Shown: positions 13,371-25,012 of the stretch, piece after piece
Numbering within the stretch: the first letter of the stretch is position 1
Layout of the letters: each line of letters begins with the position of its first letter
Assembly: GCA_013399115.1 (NCBI GenBank)
Contig: VXAA01004211.1
Span: 30,172 to 94,171 of the forward strand
Direction of reading: 5' to 3'
Length of the DNA stretch: 64,000 nt
Source: Anseranas semipalmata
Lineage: Eukaryota; Chordata; Aves; Anseriformes; Anseranatidae
Position numbers and translations under genes: made by a program
Notes under the pieces: generated by a model
Database searches by the model: none
Told to the model about the DNA's origin: nothing
What the model saw: only the letters and a program-made list of their open reading frames with translations

Positions 13371-13831
13371 CTTCCTTTGTTCTGTAGATAAGAAATATCC
13401 AGATTGTTTTTGTTTGTTTGTTTCTTTGTTTTGTATGTGTGTGTAGTTATCTGCAAAGATTTGTGGATACTGAGATGACCTGAGGTTAAGTCTCTCCCAT
13501 TCTTAGGGCTCCCTTCAGTTCAGCAGCAGAGGCCTAGCTGCCGGCAGTCAGGGAAGTAGTTGTAGTTTCCTGGATGCATGCCAACAAACCTGGTAATGCA
13601 TACAGTATCCAAGTTTCTACAGTAAAATATATGACTGGCATAATGCCCTTTTGGGATTTTCAGTCATCAGAAGTGACAGGTATGTTGCACAAAGGTAGGC
13701 AGTTCAAACATCATGTCTGTGAGGAGTTTCTCTGGCAAGAGAATCCTCTGGGGACCTCTGTCCCAAACCAGCCCTAATAATTTATTTCCCTTTCTAAGAA
13801 TGAGAGATTTGAAAATCAGACTGTTAAGATG

Positions 13832-13882
13832 AAAAACAAAATAAAACAAAATAAAACAAAATAAAACAAAATAAAACAAAAC
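13832..13882. repeat. decamer microsatellite (ATAAAACAAA)n
   Basis: About five copies of the 10-bp unit ATAAAACAAA, with an incomplete leading copy. The A-rich array is open on the minus strand and produces a Phe/Leu/Tyr-rich frame (13667-13900) that is not a gene. Confidence 0.95.
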
Positions 13883-14041
13883 ACAAGAAACTGTATACAT
13901 GAAAAAGACCTTCCTGCCCCACTTAAATTAATGAAAAAAAATGTAATTCCCTAAAAATCACTTTTTTTTTTTTTTGAGTCTTGAAGATAAATTTCCATGA
14001 GAAAGTGACTAAAACAGGAATTACCCAAATATAAATCCTCC

Positions 14042-14062
14042 TTTTTTTTTTTTTTTTTTTTT
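14042..14062. repeat. poly-T tract (21 T)
   Basis: An uninterrupted run of 21 T, followed after two C by the perfect hairpin at 14064-14104. Read from the minus strand it is a poly-A run. I see no retroposed transcript attached to it. Confidence 0.95.
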
Positions 14063-14063
14063 C

Positions 14064-14104
14064 CTTTTTTTTCTGGTAAATACAATGCTTACCAGAAAAA
14101 AAAG
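14064..14104. repeat. perfect 16-bp inverted repeat with 9-nt loop
   Basis: The left arm at 14064-14079 (C, eight T, CTGGTAA) and right arm at 14089-14104 (TTACCAG, eight A, G) are exact reverse complements around a 9-nt loop at 14080-14088. It sits two bases after a 21-T run. Half of each arm is homopolymer, so the information content is lower than the length suggests, but the CTGGTAA/TTACCAG core is also perfect. Confidence 0.85.
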
Positions 14105-15639
14105 AGCTGCTTGTGTATCTGAGCCCTGCAAATCTCTTTAACATATTTAATCTGAAGAAGTAGAACTACTGAAAAACAAATAATTCCTACTAAAAACAAA
14201 AAGAAGTGCTCATAGATGTGTCTAAGAATTCATAGGGGTCTGTAGCATAGAATAGCCCAGTCTTTGGCTAGATATTATGGTAGCAAATTACTGCTTAGCT
14301 GTTCTTCAGTGAATTTATTTGGAAACTGAATTAGCAGCATGCATATGACCCATAAATAAGTAGATGTTTTCATGCGTTTATAGGCATATATTTAAGTACG
14401 CATAGCAGAGCTGGAATAAAAACACTGATCTTGTACTTGCTGCTGTAAAGTTGTTTTGAGAAAAGTTAGGGCAAAACAGTCTTGGGAACTATTGTTAAAA
14501 TAGTAGAAGTTATGAAAGGCGGGAAAATACAGATTTGCTGTAATAATTATTGGGATCTATGATGTAGTTGTTATTTTAAGATAGCATATAATACTGCTCT
14601 TCATATTTAACCTTCTTATGCATGTGTTTTAACTTTACTGCTTCTTAAGTGTGTACATAGCAAAAAGCAGAGTTATTCTAAATGGTTTTTTTTTTTTTCT
14701 ATCTTATAAACACTGTAATTAGTAAGAGACCTTACTAGAAGACTACATCAACTACAGAATTAGTCATATCCTTCAACTTTGAATTTCATGGGACATATTA
14801 GCACTCACTACAGAGGAGGCAAAGCAGCTAAACTGTGTTTTGTAATAATGAATTATTAAACCGTCCCTTTGCATCTCTTCCTGATATTGTTGGTAATGGT
14901 TACTTAGCTTTTCTGGGTCAACATTATTTTCCTTCATGAACCATGGCTTATTTCTCCTTTGACTTTCACACATTCTTATTTTAATGTGTTTGGCTAGTTC
15001 CATAATTTTTGAAAATTCTCTCCTCATTTGCTGTTTTAATCTATTCTATTCCCCACTGTGTCATTGTATGTCTCTCTACTCTTGTGCTATGCTGTCCTCA
15101 GGCTAACATGAATAGCATTATGTACATATCTGAGATTAGATGAAAATCTAGACTAACACCTTTTAGTGAACATGGCCTGTAACATCTCTCTGATGTCTGC
15201 TCAAAATGTTCAGATAGCATAAGCTGGGATAAACTTAACACATTACCAGTTGCTATACTACAATAAATAGTGTGTATTTCATACCAAATGACAACTTACA
15301 TATGTGTTTGTCTTACACTCACATTCTACAGACAATAAAGCTTCTTCTATGAAGTAACTGAGGTCCAGGTTCACAGACGTCTAGGGACCATATCCAAAGA
15401 GGTGCTTAGATGTTCTGATGGAGAGTACAGCAACGCCTGTTGTTATAGGAAACAGAAGAAAACAGAACAGTGTTGAGAACTAGCTATTTCAAACACACTG
15501 AGTCTACAAAGGGAGGAAAGTCAACATTCCTGGTCTTAATTAAGAAGTAGCCTTGAACTATATGCTTCTACAGTTTCTATCAAATGTAATAATTCACAGA
15601 TTCATGTGGACTGAAAGATCCAAATACAATTCATAGTAA

Positions 15640-16010
15640 AAGTTGCCACTGAATTACCAAAGAGAAGGGCTTGTAAGGGAGTTGCAAAGGCAGGCTGCTC
15701 CACAAAGGAAGAGGAGCAGGGAATGGAGGTAGCACCAAGACAGCCAGAGCAGTGGCCTTACCTGCAAGGAGTCCGAATGTTGAACCAGGAAAATCGGAGT
15801 CAGAATCAGGTCCAGACAAAAGGTTCAGGGCCAGCTGCAGGCCAGTGATCACCCAGCAAGTCCATCATGATGAGTCAAGGTCACACCAGAAAGTCATGTC
15901 CAGGTCTGGGTCAGGGAGATAGGGGACCAAGCAGAGGTGCAGCTGTCAGAGCTGTGATGTAGCACAGGTGGGAACCAAGCCAGAAAGCCTCAGACTTAAA
16001 AGCAGCTCCC
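15640..16010. other. GC-richer segment with diffuse CAGGTC/GTCAGG words, probable old repeat
   Basis: Within AT-rich surroundings this segment is richer in G and C and repeatedly uses short related words such as CAGGTCCAG, CCAGGTCTGG, GGGTCAGG and GGTCACACCAG. That looks like a decayed tandem array or an old retroelement portion. The 73-aa minus-strand frame at 15631-15852 is Leu/Pro/Ser-rich and unrecognisable. I cannot name a family. Confidence 0.35.
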
Positions 16011-18767
16011 AGGGAAATGGGGAGTCAGATTTGTAGTTCAATTCACAACAGCTTCTACTTCTTTTTTCCACTTCCCAGCCAAATAGTGAGACTACTGCTA
16101 CAAGGTGGGAGCCATTTCTCCAAGACTGTGTTTTGAGTTGATAGGAGTGCTTGCTGTTTGTTGATTTTACTGATCATACTGAGCATTCAGAGAATCTGAT
16201 TTATGATTTTGGTTATCCGTAGTTCTCTTGTATCCGTAATTCTCCTGTATAACAGGTAGGTATGTGGACATTCAGCCCGTAATACCCTTCTGGAGGAACA
16301 GAAAAGAAGACCTGCAGATTACCATAGAAGTTTTAATAGAAACTCTAACTCTGTGGTTAGGATAGACTTTTTTTCAAACTGTTTCCTTCAATACAGTGAC
16401 TAAATTACATTTGAATTTCACTCTGGGGGATAGTGTTTAGTTTCAGGTGCTTCCTGAGGTTCTTAAATTCAGTGAAAATCAGATCCTTTAAAGTCTTTGA
16501 AAATATTGTTGCTATCGTTTAAAAAGTTCCACATTTAAAACATAGCCCAATGTCCTAAATAGAATTCTACTCCATTTTCTGAGAGAGACGGATGTAAAAT
16601 CATCTGAATTTTGTTAGTCTTCTGAATGGGTAATTAGGAGGCAGTTCATAGTAAGGGTGGAGTTGGCTGTGATCTGTTGAACATGGTAGGGAACAAAGGT
16701 AACTGGCAATTCCTTTTTTCTTAGGAATGTATAGAAAATTTAGATCATTTTTAGTTTTTCTAAATAGAACAGCTACCTTCTGTTATAGTCCATACAAGCT
16801 TTGCTTCTAAAGCAAGTGATCTTTACTCTCAAATATAAAGGTAAGGCTTATAGACACAAGAGCTTCTTTATGGAATATAAAAATGCTATTTTTAGTCATT
16901 TTTAGCAAAACTAATCAAAGTTATTGGAATTATGTCATTAATCTGTGTTCTGGAAAAGTACAAAGTATTTTTTGCTTTTTTTTTTTTTTTTGAAGAAGAA
17001 GAAATAGAATTACTTTATTTTCAGTGATAATTTAATTAGGATTGGGCATGCGTCCTCCTTGCATTGGGTTTTTCATCTCATCTTTGCTACTAGTTCATGT
17101 TGTAACAATTCCAGAGAGAAATTAAGTACACATTCTCCTATACTTTCTGAAGAACTAAGGATTACAGAGAAAGATTTGATCCGTCTTTAAAAGCAGACCC
17201 ACTTCTGCACCTGGAATTAGTTTTTTCTCAGTCAAAGTAATGCATTTGGAATATTTCAGTGGAATGCATGAGTGCATAAGGCAGTAGGAGACTGAGGTTC
17301 CTAAAATCCCATTTTGAATCCTTTCAAATGTGTAATCTCAGTCTAAAGATGGCCTGGCTCCACTCTAAACAATTAGGAGTACACCACACACAGAATAAGT
17401 TTGGATTCATATAATAAATTATATTTGAATTTCATGGTAAATCCTTTGATCTGTTTTTCCCCAAGAATAATCTGAGAGAGATGAACAAGTCAAAGGGTTA
17501 ACTATTTTTTAACTTTACATAATCCTATTCAAAGCCTAACTTTCAGTAATTCAGTATAGGCATCATTGCATGTTTTCAAGACTGCTCCCTGTTTGTGACC
17601 TACAGACATCCAGCTAGGAAACTGAAACTGTACAATTTAAGTTATATGCCCAATTATAAGCAACCACTGCAATTTCAGTACACAAAATGAACTATCCACA
17701 ATCAGTTTGTGGAGTTTCAGACTACGCATATGAAGAAAAAGTACCAAACAATTTTATATACTAGACTCTAAAAATAACTGCAGCATGTCTCCGGATATAG
17801 TACAAGTTTTGTGTAAAACATTTACTAAGACTTGCTCACTACAATTTATATTAATATAAGCATATAGGAATCCAAATTTACTGACTTATGACTTATATGG
17901 GGTTAAATGACAATGCATTCTGAGGAAGAACAAACTTGTTCCAGGGAAAAAATAATATACTGTGATATACTCTTCTATTGTGTTGACTAGCACATGCAGA
18001 AATGTAGCTAATGCTGTGCTCCTTGGCGTCATTGCCTCTACAAAGCTGAAGCAGAAGCAGGGAACTCACCATAGCCACACACTTAATCTTGTATGTGGTT
18101 GTTTACACTTGCTAATGGGTTCTACAGAGCTCTATTTTCAAACAGTTTCTGTTGTTAAATTAGAACTTTATTGTATTTATGCTTATGCTGTCCATCAAAG
18201 CCAGTTCCTGGAAATATATTAGCAATTAAAATTTTTAAAACACTTTGACAATTATATATCCTCCTATTGGTTCAAACTATTTACCTTGACTAGACATCAT
18301 TTATGTTGTGTGGCTAGACATTTAAGTTATTGCTTTTGGTCATCAATTCTAATGAACAAGTGGTTTTAAGCAAGAAAATAACAATAATGAACCTTCAATG
18401 ACTTTTTAGATGAATAAACATTAGTGGTAAAATCCATGAAAATTTCATTTGAGAATCACAATTCTGAACACATGCAAACAACACTAAGACTCAAACACAT
18501 ACTAAGAGGTTATTGTAAATTTGGAAGAAGATGGGCAAGCAGATAGCTCCTATTTAAGAATTCAGAACTATCAACAAGGTAGCATAATGTTCTGTATCTT
18601 ATTTTCTATCTTGAAAACACAGTAAACATCTACATGAAAATAAACAGACAAATAATTGCCAAAAAAAAAGGCAGAAAATATCTGGAACTGTACTGGCCTT
18701 TATTACCAGTGATGTCACTGGAAAACAGTTGGCCAGTGGATCTGTCAGGATGCGCAAGATTTAGGAA

Positions 18768-18911
18768 GAATCACAAAATCACAGAATCCTTTAGGTTGGA
18801 AGAGACCTTCAAGATCACCTAGTCCAACCTGTGACCTAACACTAACAAGCCCTCCACTAGACCATGTCGCTAAGCTCTACATCTAAACGTCTTTTAAATA
18901 CATCCAGGGAT
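18768..18911 (-). mobile_element. CR1 LINE 3' end, young subfamily (minus)
   Basis: On the plus strand this begins with the reversed CR1 tail (AGAATCACAAAATCACAGAATC) and continues into the characteristic GGTTGGAAGAGACCTTCAAG segment, ending near ACATCCAGGGA. It is about 145 bp, so it is strongly 5'-truncated, as is normal for CR1. It matches the reverse complement of the 3' end of the copy at 39722-40520 with only about three differences over roughly 125 bp by eye, so the two belong to the same recently active subfamily. No coding frame survives in this copy. Confidence 0.95.
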
Positions 18912-21900
18912 TTATGTATTTATGAATGTATTCAGAAGGGCAGACACGAGGTTATTATCAGCTTAGTCTTTCTCATAGTTCCGTTGCAAGAGAGTGGGAC
19001 ACACTCTGATCTCAGGGGCACCAGTATATATCCCGAGTAACTCTGCTTCCCTCAGTGCTTCTATTCCCAGTTTACACTAATATCACTATAGGTCTTGGAG
19101 TGTAATTCTTATGTTATATAAAGTGTCAAAGATAAAATTTGTAAAACCAAATTACAAAGCTATGAGGAAGCCAAGCTGAGCTCAGAAATATGTGTTAAAT
19201 GAACTCACTAAAAATGATGAAGAAAAAAATATTTTTCTGCATTTTTTTCCTCATTCTGAGAGATTTTTCCATCAGCAACAATGCAGTTGATTTACTATAG
19301 AGATACAGATACATGCGTAATGGTGAGGTTTTTCTTCTTTTGCACACTATGTTTAAATTTTAATAGAAATGTGTTATCATATATATACCAGAAGGAAATT
19401 TAAGAATAATGTGACATATTATGGTGGGATGTATTCACTCATATAATTTGAGCCTTGTTAGTGCATTAATCTGAGCTCTTCAACCAGAAATAGTTCTAAG
19501 CCTAATTTTAACTCTATTCTCAGTTGTAATATGGTGATTCATAAATGTTTCATATTTTGATTTGGAGTGATTATATTTCAGTGTCTTCAAGTCCTCAAAG
19601 AATTTGGAAATGTATTAAAACCTCTTACTCCTGTTGACTGGATCCCTATATCTAATCCTAATCCAGTCCAACAGTGACCCTATCCTTCACCTCTCAAGCT
19701 TAAACTATTCTTTGGGACTTGAATACTCAGACTAGTCTTGTGGGCTTCACAGAATCCAGCAGTAAAATGAAGTCTTTGTCCACAACTTGTAAGGTATTTC
19801 CAACCTTTAGATATTCTTCAAAGTATCCTACTCTTGAACCTACACCCTAAAGTGTACAATAAAGCCTTTGTAAAGTCAAACAGCCATCTTTAATTTAGCC
19901 TTTGCTAGATCTGCAATAAATTTATTCTGACTATTTTTGCTCCCAGGACTAAATGTAATTGTACACACAACACTAATTATAACCTCAATGTCTCATCCAG
20001 GAACAAATTCTGAAATACTGCTTACCTTTCACTACTTTCACATCAGTTTTGTGATCTGGCTACAGTGTAGTGATGAACAGAGATTTTTGTGCAGTTGTCT
20101 GTGTGTGCATCTGATCTTAAACCCTGTTCTGTCTCCAAACTTAATAGCCAACCACTGATAAATACGCAGCCAGGAAACATTATTAAATGGTTCCCAATGT
20201 CTGTCAGAACATCCCATCCTGGCTTTTGAGGTTTAGCAGTGTATCTGCTGACCAAACTGCAATTTTAAATGCAAACCTCATTCTATCCTCAGTGTGATTC
20301 ATCCTGATCTAATATTAATATTAACATGTCCCCTAAAAGACCGTCTGTACAAGCCTGTCAAAACTGTGGAAGAAACCAAATTATTTGGCTTCTCCTGTCA
20401 AGGCTAAGATGCCAGCTTTTCTGGAGGCCATGAGTTGTTAGCTGTAGTTGAGATTATTATTAGAGCTGGTGTTTGAATTAGGACTTGAACTAATAGCCCT
20501 GTTTATTACTGTCTTAGGGCTCATGGCACCCAATTTAAAGTCATGAAATTATGCTAGCTACTCCCTTTTTACTCCCAACTCTGCAGCCTCTAGCTACATA
20601 TTGAAACCTGTGGGAATAATTCTTTACCTTTGCAGTTTATCCCTCAGTCACCTTTCCTTTGCTAGTGATCAACACTGTTGATGATCCTGAATGCAGATGC
20701 AACAGCACATCTTCCCACACTGTCTTTAAACGCTATTGAGCAGCTCAGCAGTTGATGATATAATGTCATACCTGCCATTTGGATATGAAACAATTTAAAA
20801 ATTGCAGCTGACATGCTTCTGCAACAGTTTTAGGGATTTTTTAGCCCTTGCTTTAGGAGCAGTTTTGGAACTGCAGATCGTAGACCCCAAATTCTAGGTT
20901 ACTAGTATGGCAGTGCCATCAACTTCACTACCTCCATTTCTGGGAGACTGGGAGTTTAGCTCATAGATTCCTGATAGTTTTCATCTGTAGCTATGAGATA
21001 CAATTGAAACAGCTGAAACCTACAACAGAACACAAGCAGATTCTGAGCTAGTTTTCACCTCTATTTCCTCTTATATAAATGCCTAACATTTGAAGGTCAC
21101 CAGAAGACCTTATAGAAATTTGATCTTGCTATTTTCAAACAAATGACAAATACTTGGATTTTCATTGAAAGTTGAAGTTTTAAAGATACAAGGAGCGCTT
21201 TGTGTATTCTGTGGAAATCTGGACTCACTTTCTTAGATTTTATAGATCCTGTTTCACAAAGGCTGTAGGGACAGGTCATTAGCTGTACTAATATAGTACA
21301 GGTAGCTACTGGATACTAGATCACAGGTATACTAGATCTCACTTCCTGGGTTTGTGTTTCAAGTTTTCACAATTTCAAGTTTTGTAGAAAAGAAAAGAAA
21401 AAAAAAAAAAAGATTGTTTATATTCTTTAGGGCAATTTTCCTGCAGCTTGGATGTTCTCAGGAAGACATTACAACAGAGGATTTTAAATCCTTTCCTCTG
21501 AATAGAAGTACATAGTTAATCATGGTCAGTCTCAGAAAGCCTCTGTGACAGGATAACAGCACTTGGTAAGACATATTTAGAAAAGACATTAAGAAGCATA
21601 AGCCACCCACAAACTGCATGGTGGCTGACCTTATAGAAAGGGAGTTCGACACTGACTTCAGTGGGGCTAATATTTAGTTTCAAGATAAGAATAAGTAAAA
21701 TTGAGATGAAAATTCGGAGTGGCATTTTGAAAGATCTGTTTGACAACCTGTGTCTTGTTTATTTTCTCTGATGAGAAGAAACATTATTGTGTAACGGGGA
21801 ACAATTTCTAAATGTCAATGATTTTTCTCTTCTTTGGGAACACAGTCAATGTCAAACTAGGTTTAAAAAAAAACAGTGAATTGAACAGTGTTGGAAATAT

Positions 21901-21948
21901 ATTGGGCAATAATAAACTCAGAAGTTGAATTTCCTATTATACTTGCAG
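18912..21948. other. AT-rich unique DNA, no gene seen
   Basis: About 3 kb without recognisable gene or transposon. It holds a poly-A run near 21399 and an imperfect 15-bp direct repeat (TTTCAAGTTTT twice) near 21357-21383. The ORFs are short and unremarkable. Confidence 0.55.
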
Positions 21949-22548
21949 CAGGCACTTCTCCCAGTTGCCATGATATAGCTAAGATTATAGAGAGTGGCCG
22001 TGCAATCACAGCTGCCAGTTCCCTGAGCACTCAGGCGTGCATCTGATTAGCGCCCATGGACTTGCAAATGTCCGGTTTGCTCAAGTATTCTCAAACCTGA
22101 TCTTCTTCCACCAGAGATACCTCTTCTTGTTCCAGCTATTCAGGCTGGCCTCTGGGACCTGGGATTCCTGAAGGCCAGTCTTGCTGGTAAAGACTGAGGC
22201 AAAGAAGGCATTCAGTACCTTGGCCCTTTCACTGTCCCAGCTAACCAGGTCTCCTGTTTCTTTCAGGAGAAGGCCCACATTTTCTCTAGTCTTCCTCTTG
22301 TCATTGAGGTACTTGTAGAAGCCTTTTTTGTTGCCTTTGGCAACAGAGCCACACTCTGTAGGCTTTCTTTTTGTGTTTTGAGTTTGACCAGGAGCACCTT
22401 GTTCATCCATACAGGCCTCCTGGCATTTTTGCCTGACTTCCTCTACGTTGGGATGCATTGCTCCTGAGCTTGGAGGAGGTGATCCTTGGATATTAACCAG
22501 GTTTCTTGGGTTTCTTGTCTGCTTGGGAAACAAGAAGACACTTGCAAT
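21949..22548 (-). mobile_element. interior CR1 LINE fragment, ORF2 endonuclease-RT linker (minus)
   Basis: Read on the minus strand from 22548 downward, the translation follows CR1 ORF2 in order: the end of the endonuclease region (…LISKDHLLQ…, around 22500-22470), the following basic linker, then KKGFYKYLNDKRKTREN (around 22320-22270), ETGDLVSWD and VLNAFFASVFTSKTG (22260-22170), LVEEDQV (about 22110), and the start of the reverse transcriptase (KPDICKSMG, VLRELA, ending near a counterpart of SGEVP at 21955). The frame changes several times and contains at least one stop. Roughly 100 nt of the linker appear to be missing near 22345. There is no CR1 3' tail, so this is a fragment of an older copy. 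Confidence 0.9.
22081..22533 (-). pseudogene. CR1 ORF2 polyprotein remnant (non-functional)
   Basis: A 150-codon frame inside the CR1 fragment. Residues about 70-125 match the conserved ORF2 linker before the reverse transcriptase (NKKGFYKYLNDKRKTREN, then NAFFASVFTSKTGLQESQ). The first half is read in a shifted frame relative to the ancestral protein, as the neighbouring frames restore the expected residues. The catalytic palm motifs of the reverse transcriptase are absent because the fragment stops before them. It cannot encode a working protein. Confidence 0.85.
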
Positions 22549-24082
22549 CTGGAGTCCTGCAAGTGGAATAATTTAGGAAAAAGAACAGCAAGACCAGGCA
22601 GCCTAGAGCAGGCCACAAGACTAATGCTGTAGATGCTGTTTTAGTTGTAGTAGTCACAGTAAATAATTCTGATATTCTTTGGTACCATGTACTTTCAAAA
22701 TCAGAACTCTACTTTTACACTTCTGCATTGTCCATCAGCAGGCATAGGATGTATCTGCATAAGGAAAAAAAGTCCAGAATGTTGCTAAAGGTACACTTGT
22801 TTGATATTTATTTATTTATTGACATATAGAGTGCTCTCTGAGATTGGTTTTTCAATTTTTAAGACATCTGTGATTTTGAAACAAACAAACATACATACAA
22901 CCTTTATAATATTTTCTCTATAGGGAAGCTCATACTCTGAAATGCAGTGTTTATCACAAGCAAAACTAGATGAGGAAGTTAAAAAAGTAGGTTTGGAAAT
23001 ATATTTGTATAAGAAAGAAAATGATGAAACCCAAATCAAAGTCTCCTGTGCTATTCTTTCTTAGATATATATCTAGTTAGATCCCTTTAAAAATATAAGG
23101 ATTTTACTGCTTTTATGCAGAATAACTGACCTAAAAACAATAAGTGGACAGAGTGATCAAAGTCAAAATCTGAACTGATGAACTTCAACAGTAAATCTAA
23201 AAAGTATTAAAAAGGGAGAAATGTACTTTAAACAGTTTACATTTGCTTCAAACTGTATTTTACTGAATATTGGTAATTTTATAATAAAGAATTGTCATAG
23301 TCATTATACCCACATTTTTCATCATATTTTTAATAATTTTTGTTAGCATGGCTTAAATAGGTGTTCACAAATTGATAACTGAAGTCACAGTCTCATTAAC
23401 AATAGCATGTAAGAAATTACAAGTTTTGTCACGGTTAATTACTACCCTTTATTAAACACAACACATCAGGAAATTGTGGAGGGCTTCTGAAGAGCATATG
23501 TGCCATCATTGCAACTCAGCGATCTAAATCAACCTTAATCCAAAATCTGCTGCAATGGAGTTTCAAGTCTTATGTATCCAAACAATTAGCGCAGAAAGAA
23601 AAGGCACATGTAGTAAGCTACATGCATACAGACACTCAGCAAAAATGATCTTGCAGCACTCGTGGTGTGAAGGACCCATAGTGAGCTGGCAAGAGTTGTG
23701 ATGGCTGTGCTAAACAGAAAAGCTCTTCAGGGAAAGGAGAAAAGGTAGGACTGGGTGAAGGAGTGAAACTGGTATGCATGACATATTAATGAGGTGTGTC
23801 CAAGCCATCTGAGCTTTGGGGAAGATAATTGCTACTTGAGAGTGAAATCACCATTTTGCCTGTTTGGGACAACATTCATTGGAACTGTCAGACAATGCTG
23901 AGTAAAGCAAAGGAGCCAACTAAGTATTGAACCAACTTTTTAGCATTCTGGAGACAAGCATTTTCAGTCCAACAGCTCACTGATTGTAACCAGCTCTTCT
24001 ATCCTTAAACAAGTAAAATACCTAATTGTTTTCAACAAGGAATTTTAACAGGAAAAAAAAATTATTGTTAGGTTGTTTCACT
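22549..24082. other. AT-rich unique DNA, no gene seen
   Basis: About 1.5 kb between the CR1 fragment and the solo LTR. It contains short A/T runs and TTTA repeats near 22808 but no recognisable exon, RNA gene or transposon. Confidence 0.5.
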
Positions 24083-24142
24083 GCTGGTGTCATGGATGGA
24101 AATGATATGCACTTCACTCAGATGAGAGAAGCAAAAATATGG

Positions 24143-24148
24143 TTTATT
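24143..24148 (-). promoter_or_regulatory. LTR polyadenylation signal AATAAA
   Basis: TTTATT on the plus strand reads AATAAA on the minus strand. It lies about 55 bp before the 3' end of the solo LTR in its own orientation, which is where a retroviral R/U5 polyadenylation signal is expected. Confidence 0.7.
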
Positions 24149-24410
24149 GATATAAAGTAGTGATTTGACAAAACTTACCCAACTTAACAAAGCTTCAGTG
24201 ATGGCAAGGTACACCTGACTGTAATTTGGTAGATACACTTAATTACACACTACATAAAAGCAGGGTTATCGAAATTCAGAATCAATGTATTAGGGGGACA
24301 TGATCCCTATGTCATGAGATTCAGAGAAGACCCCTTTTGTTGTCCCAAACTCGGAGGAGCCTAGTTATGACCGGATCCTGTCCCAGTTCCAGACTTAACA
24401 ACTTATGCTT

Positions 24411-24435
24411 AATGCACTTAATGCACTTAATCCTT
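24411..24435. repeat. short tandem repeat (CTTAATGCA)n inside the solo LTR
   Basis: CTTAATGCA is repeated two and a half times in tandem (period 10 including the joining base). It lies in the presumed R/U5 part of the solo LTR and looks like local slippage. Confidence 0.8.
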
Positions 24436-24686
24436 TAGATTACTTAGATAAGAGTAGGGTGGGAAAATGTGTGCAATCAATCTAAGATATAATCTTAGTG
24501 AAGCTTACAAAGATTAGCAAGCTATTAATCACTTACCGAGGATGTGTTGCAGCAAGGAATCTCTCATGAGGAGTAAGGGATCTCTTCAGCAGGTGTGACC
24601 TTGAGAGGCGTCCCTACTCAAAGGAAGATCCTGGTGTGCAGCCCACTGTCATACAGGAGAGCTCAAAGGGCTCTTGGACTGCTCAT

Positions 24687-24696
24687 TATTTATGGG
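24687..24696 (-). promoter_or_regulatory. LTR TATA-like element
   Basis: The minus strand reads CCATAAATAA here. It lies between the U3 direct repeats and the polyadenylation signal, at a position consistent with the LTR core promoter; transcription would start roughly 30 bp further along the minus strand. This rests on position and composition only. Confidence 0.45.
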
Positions 24697-24925
24697 GTAA
24701 GATGATGGACTCATAGTCATATTTGCATACCAACTGCACAAGTTAGTTTCTTCCAAATTTGTCTTGATTTGAACTTTCTTCCAGATTTGGCTTGAGTCAG
24801 ATATTCTTCCAAATTTGGCTAGCATTGTGGTTAGGTGGGTGCATTGCTCAAATTAGCCCTTGGGTATTGTGTTTTTATCTATTTCCCATGAATCCACTTT
24901 AAGCCAGATACATCCATCACAAACA

Positions 24926-25012
24926 GATGCATCCATCACAACTGCCAGTGATGGTTATCTGCTTAAGAAGGATGCAGCCATCATGACTGCCACTGGTGGT
25001 TATTGCTTGAGC
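24926..25012 (-). repeat. duplicated 45-bp U3 motif with internal palindrome
   Basis: Two imperfect direct copies, starting at 24926 (GATGCATCCATCACAACTGC) and 24971 (GATGCAGCCATCATGACTGC), lie 45 bp apart. Each contains a small palindrome: CATCAC...GTGATG in the first, a weaker version in the second. A further partial copy (CAGATACATCCATCACAA) precedes at 24905. Direct repeats in U3 often act as enhancers in retroviral LTRs; whether these do is unknown. Confidence 0.7.

Larger units (their letters stand above)
5838..18767. other. AT-rich unique DNA with simple repeats, no gene seen
   Basis: Almost 13 kb without a supportable gene. It contains poly-T runs (near 13124, 13963, 14042, 14685 and 16978), a decamer array at 13832-13882, an 18-bp tandem duplication at 10946-10981, two inverted repeats (13332-13370 and 14064-14104) and two GC-richer islands (9958-10215 and 15640-16010). 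Open frames are all under 115 aa and lack family motifs. Confidence 0.6.

Noticed and set aside
13834..13882. CRISPR-like regular repeats
   Set aside because: It is a 10-bp A-rich microsatellite with no spacers, and the genome is vertebrate.
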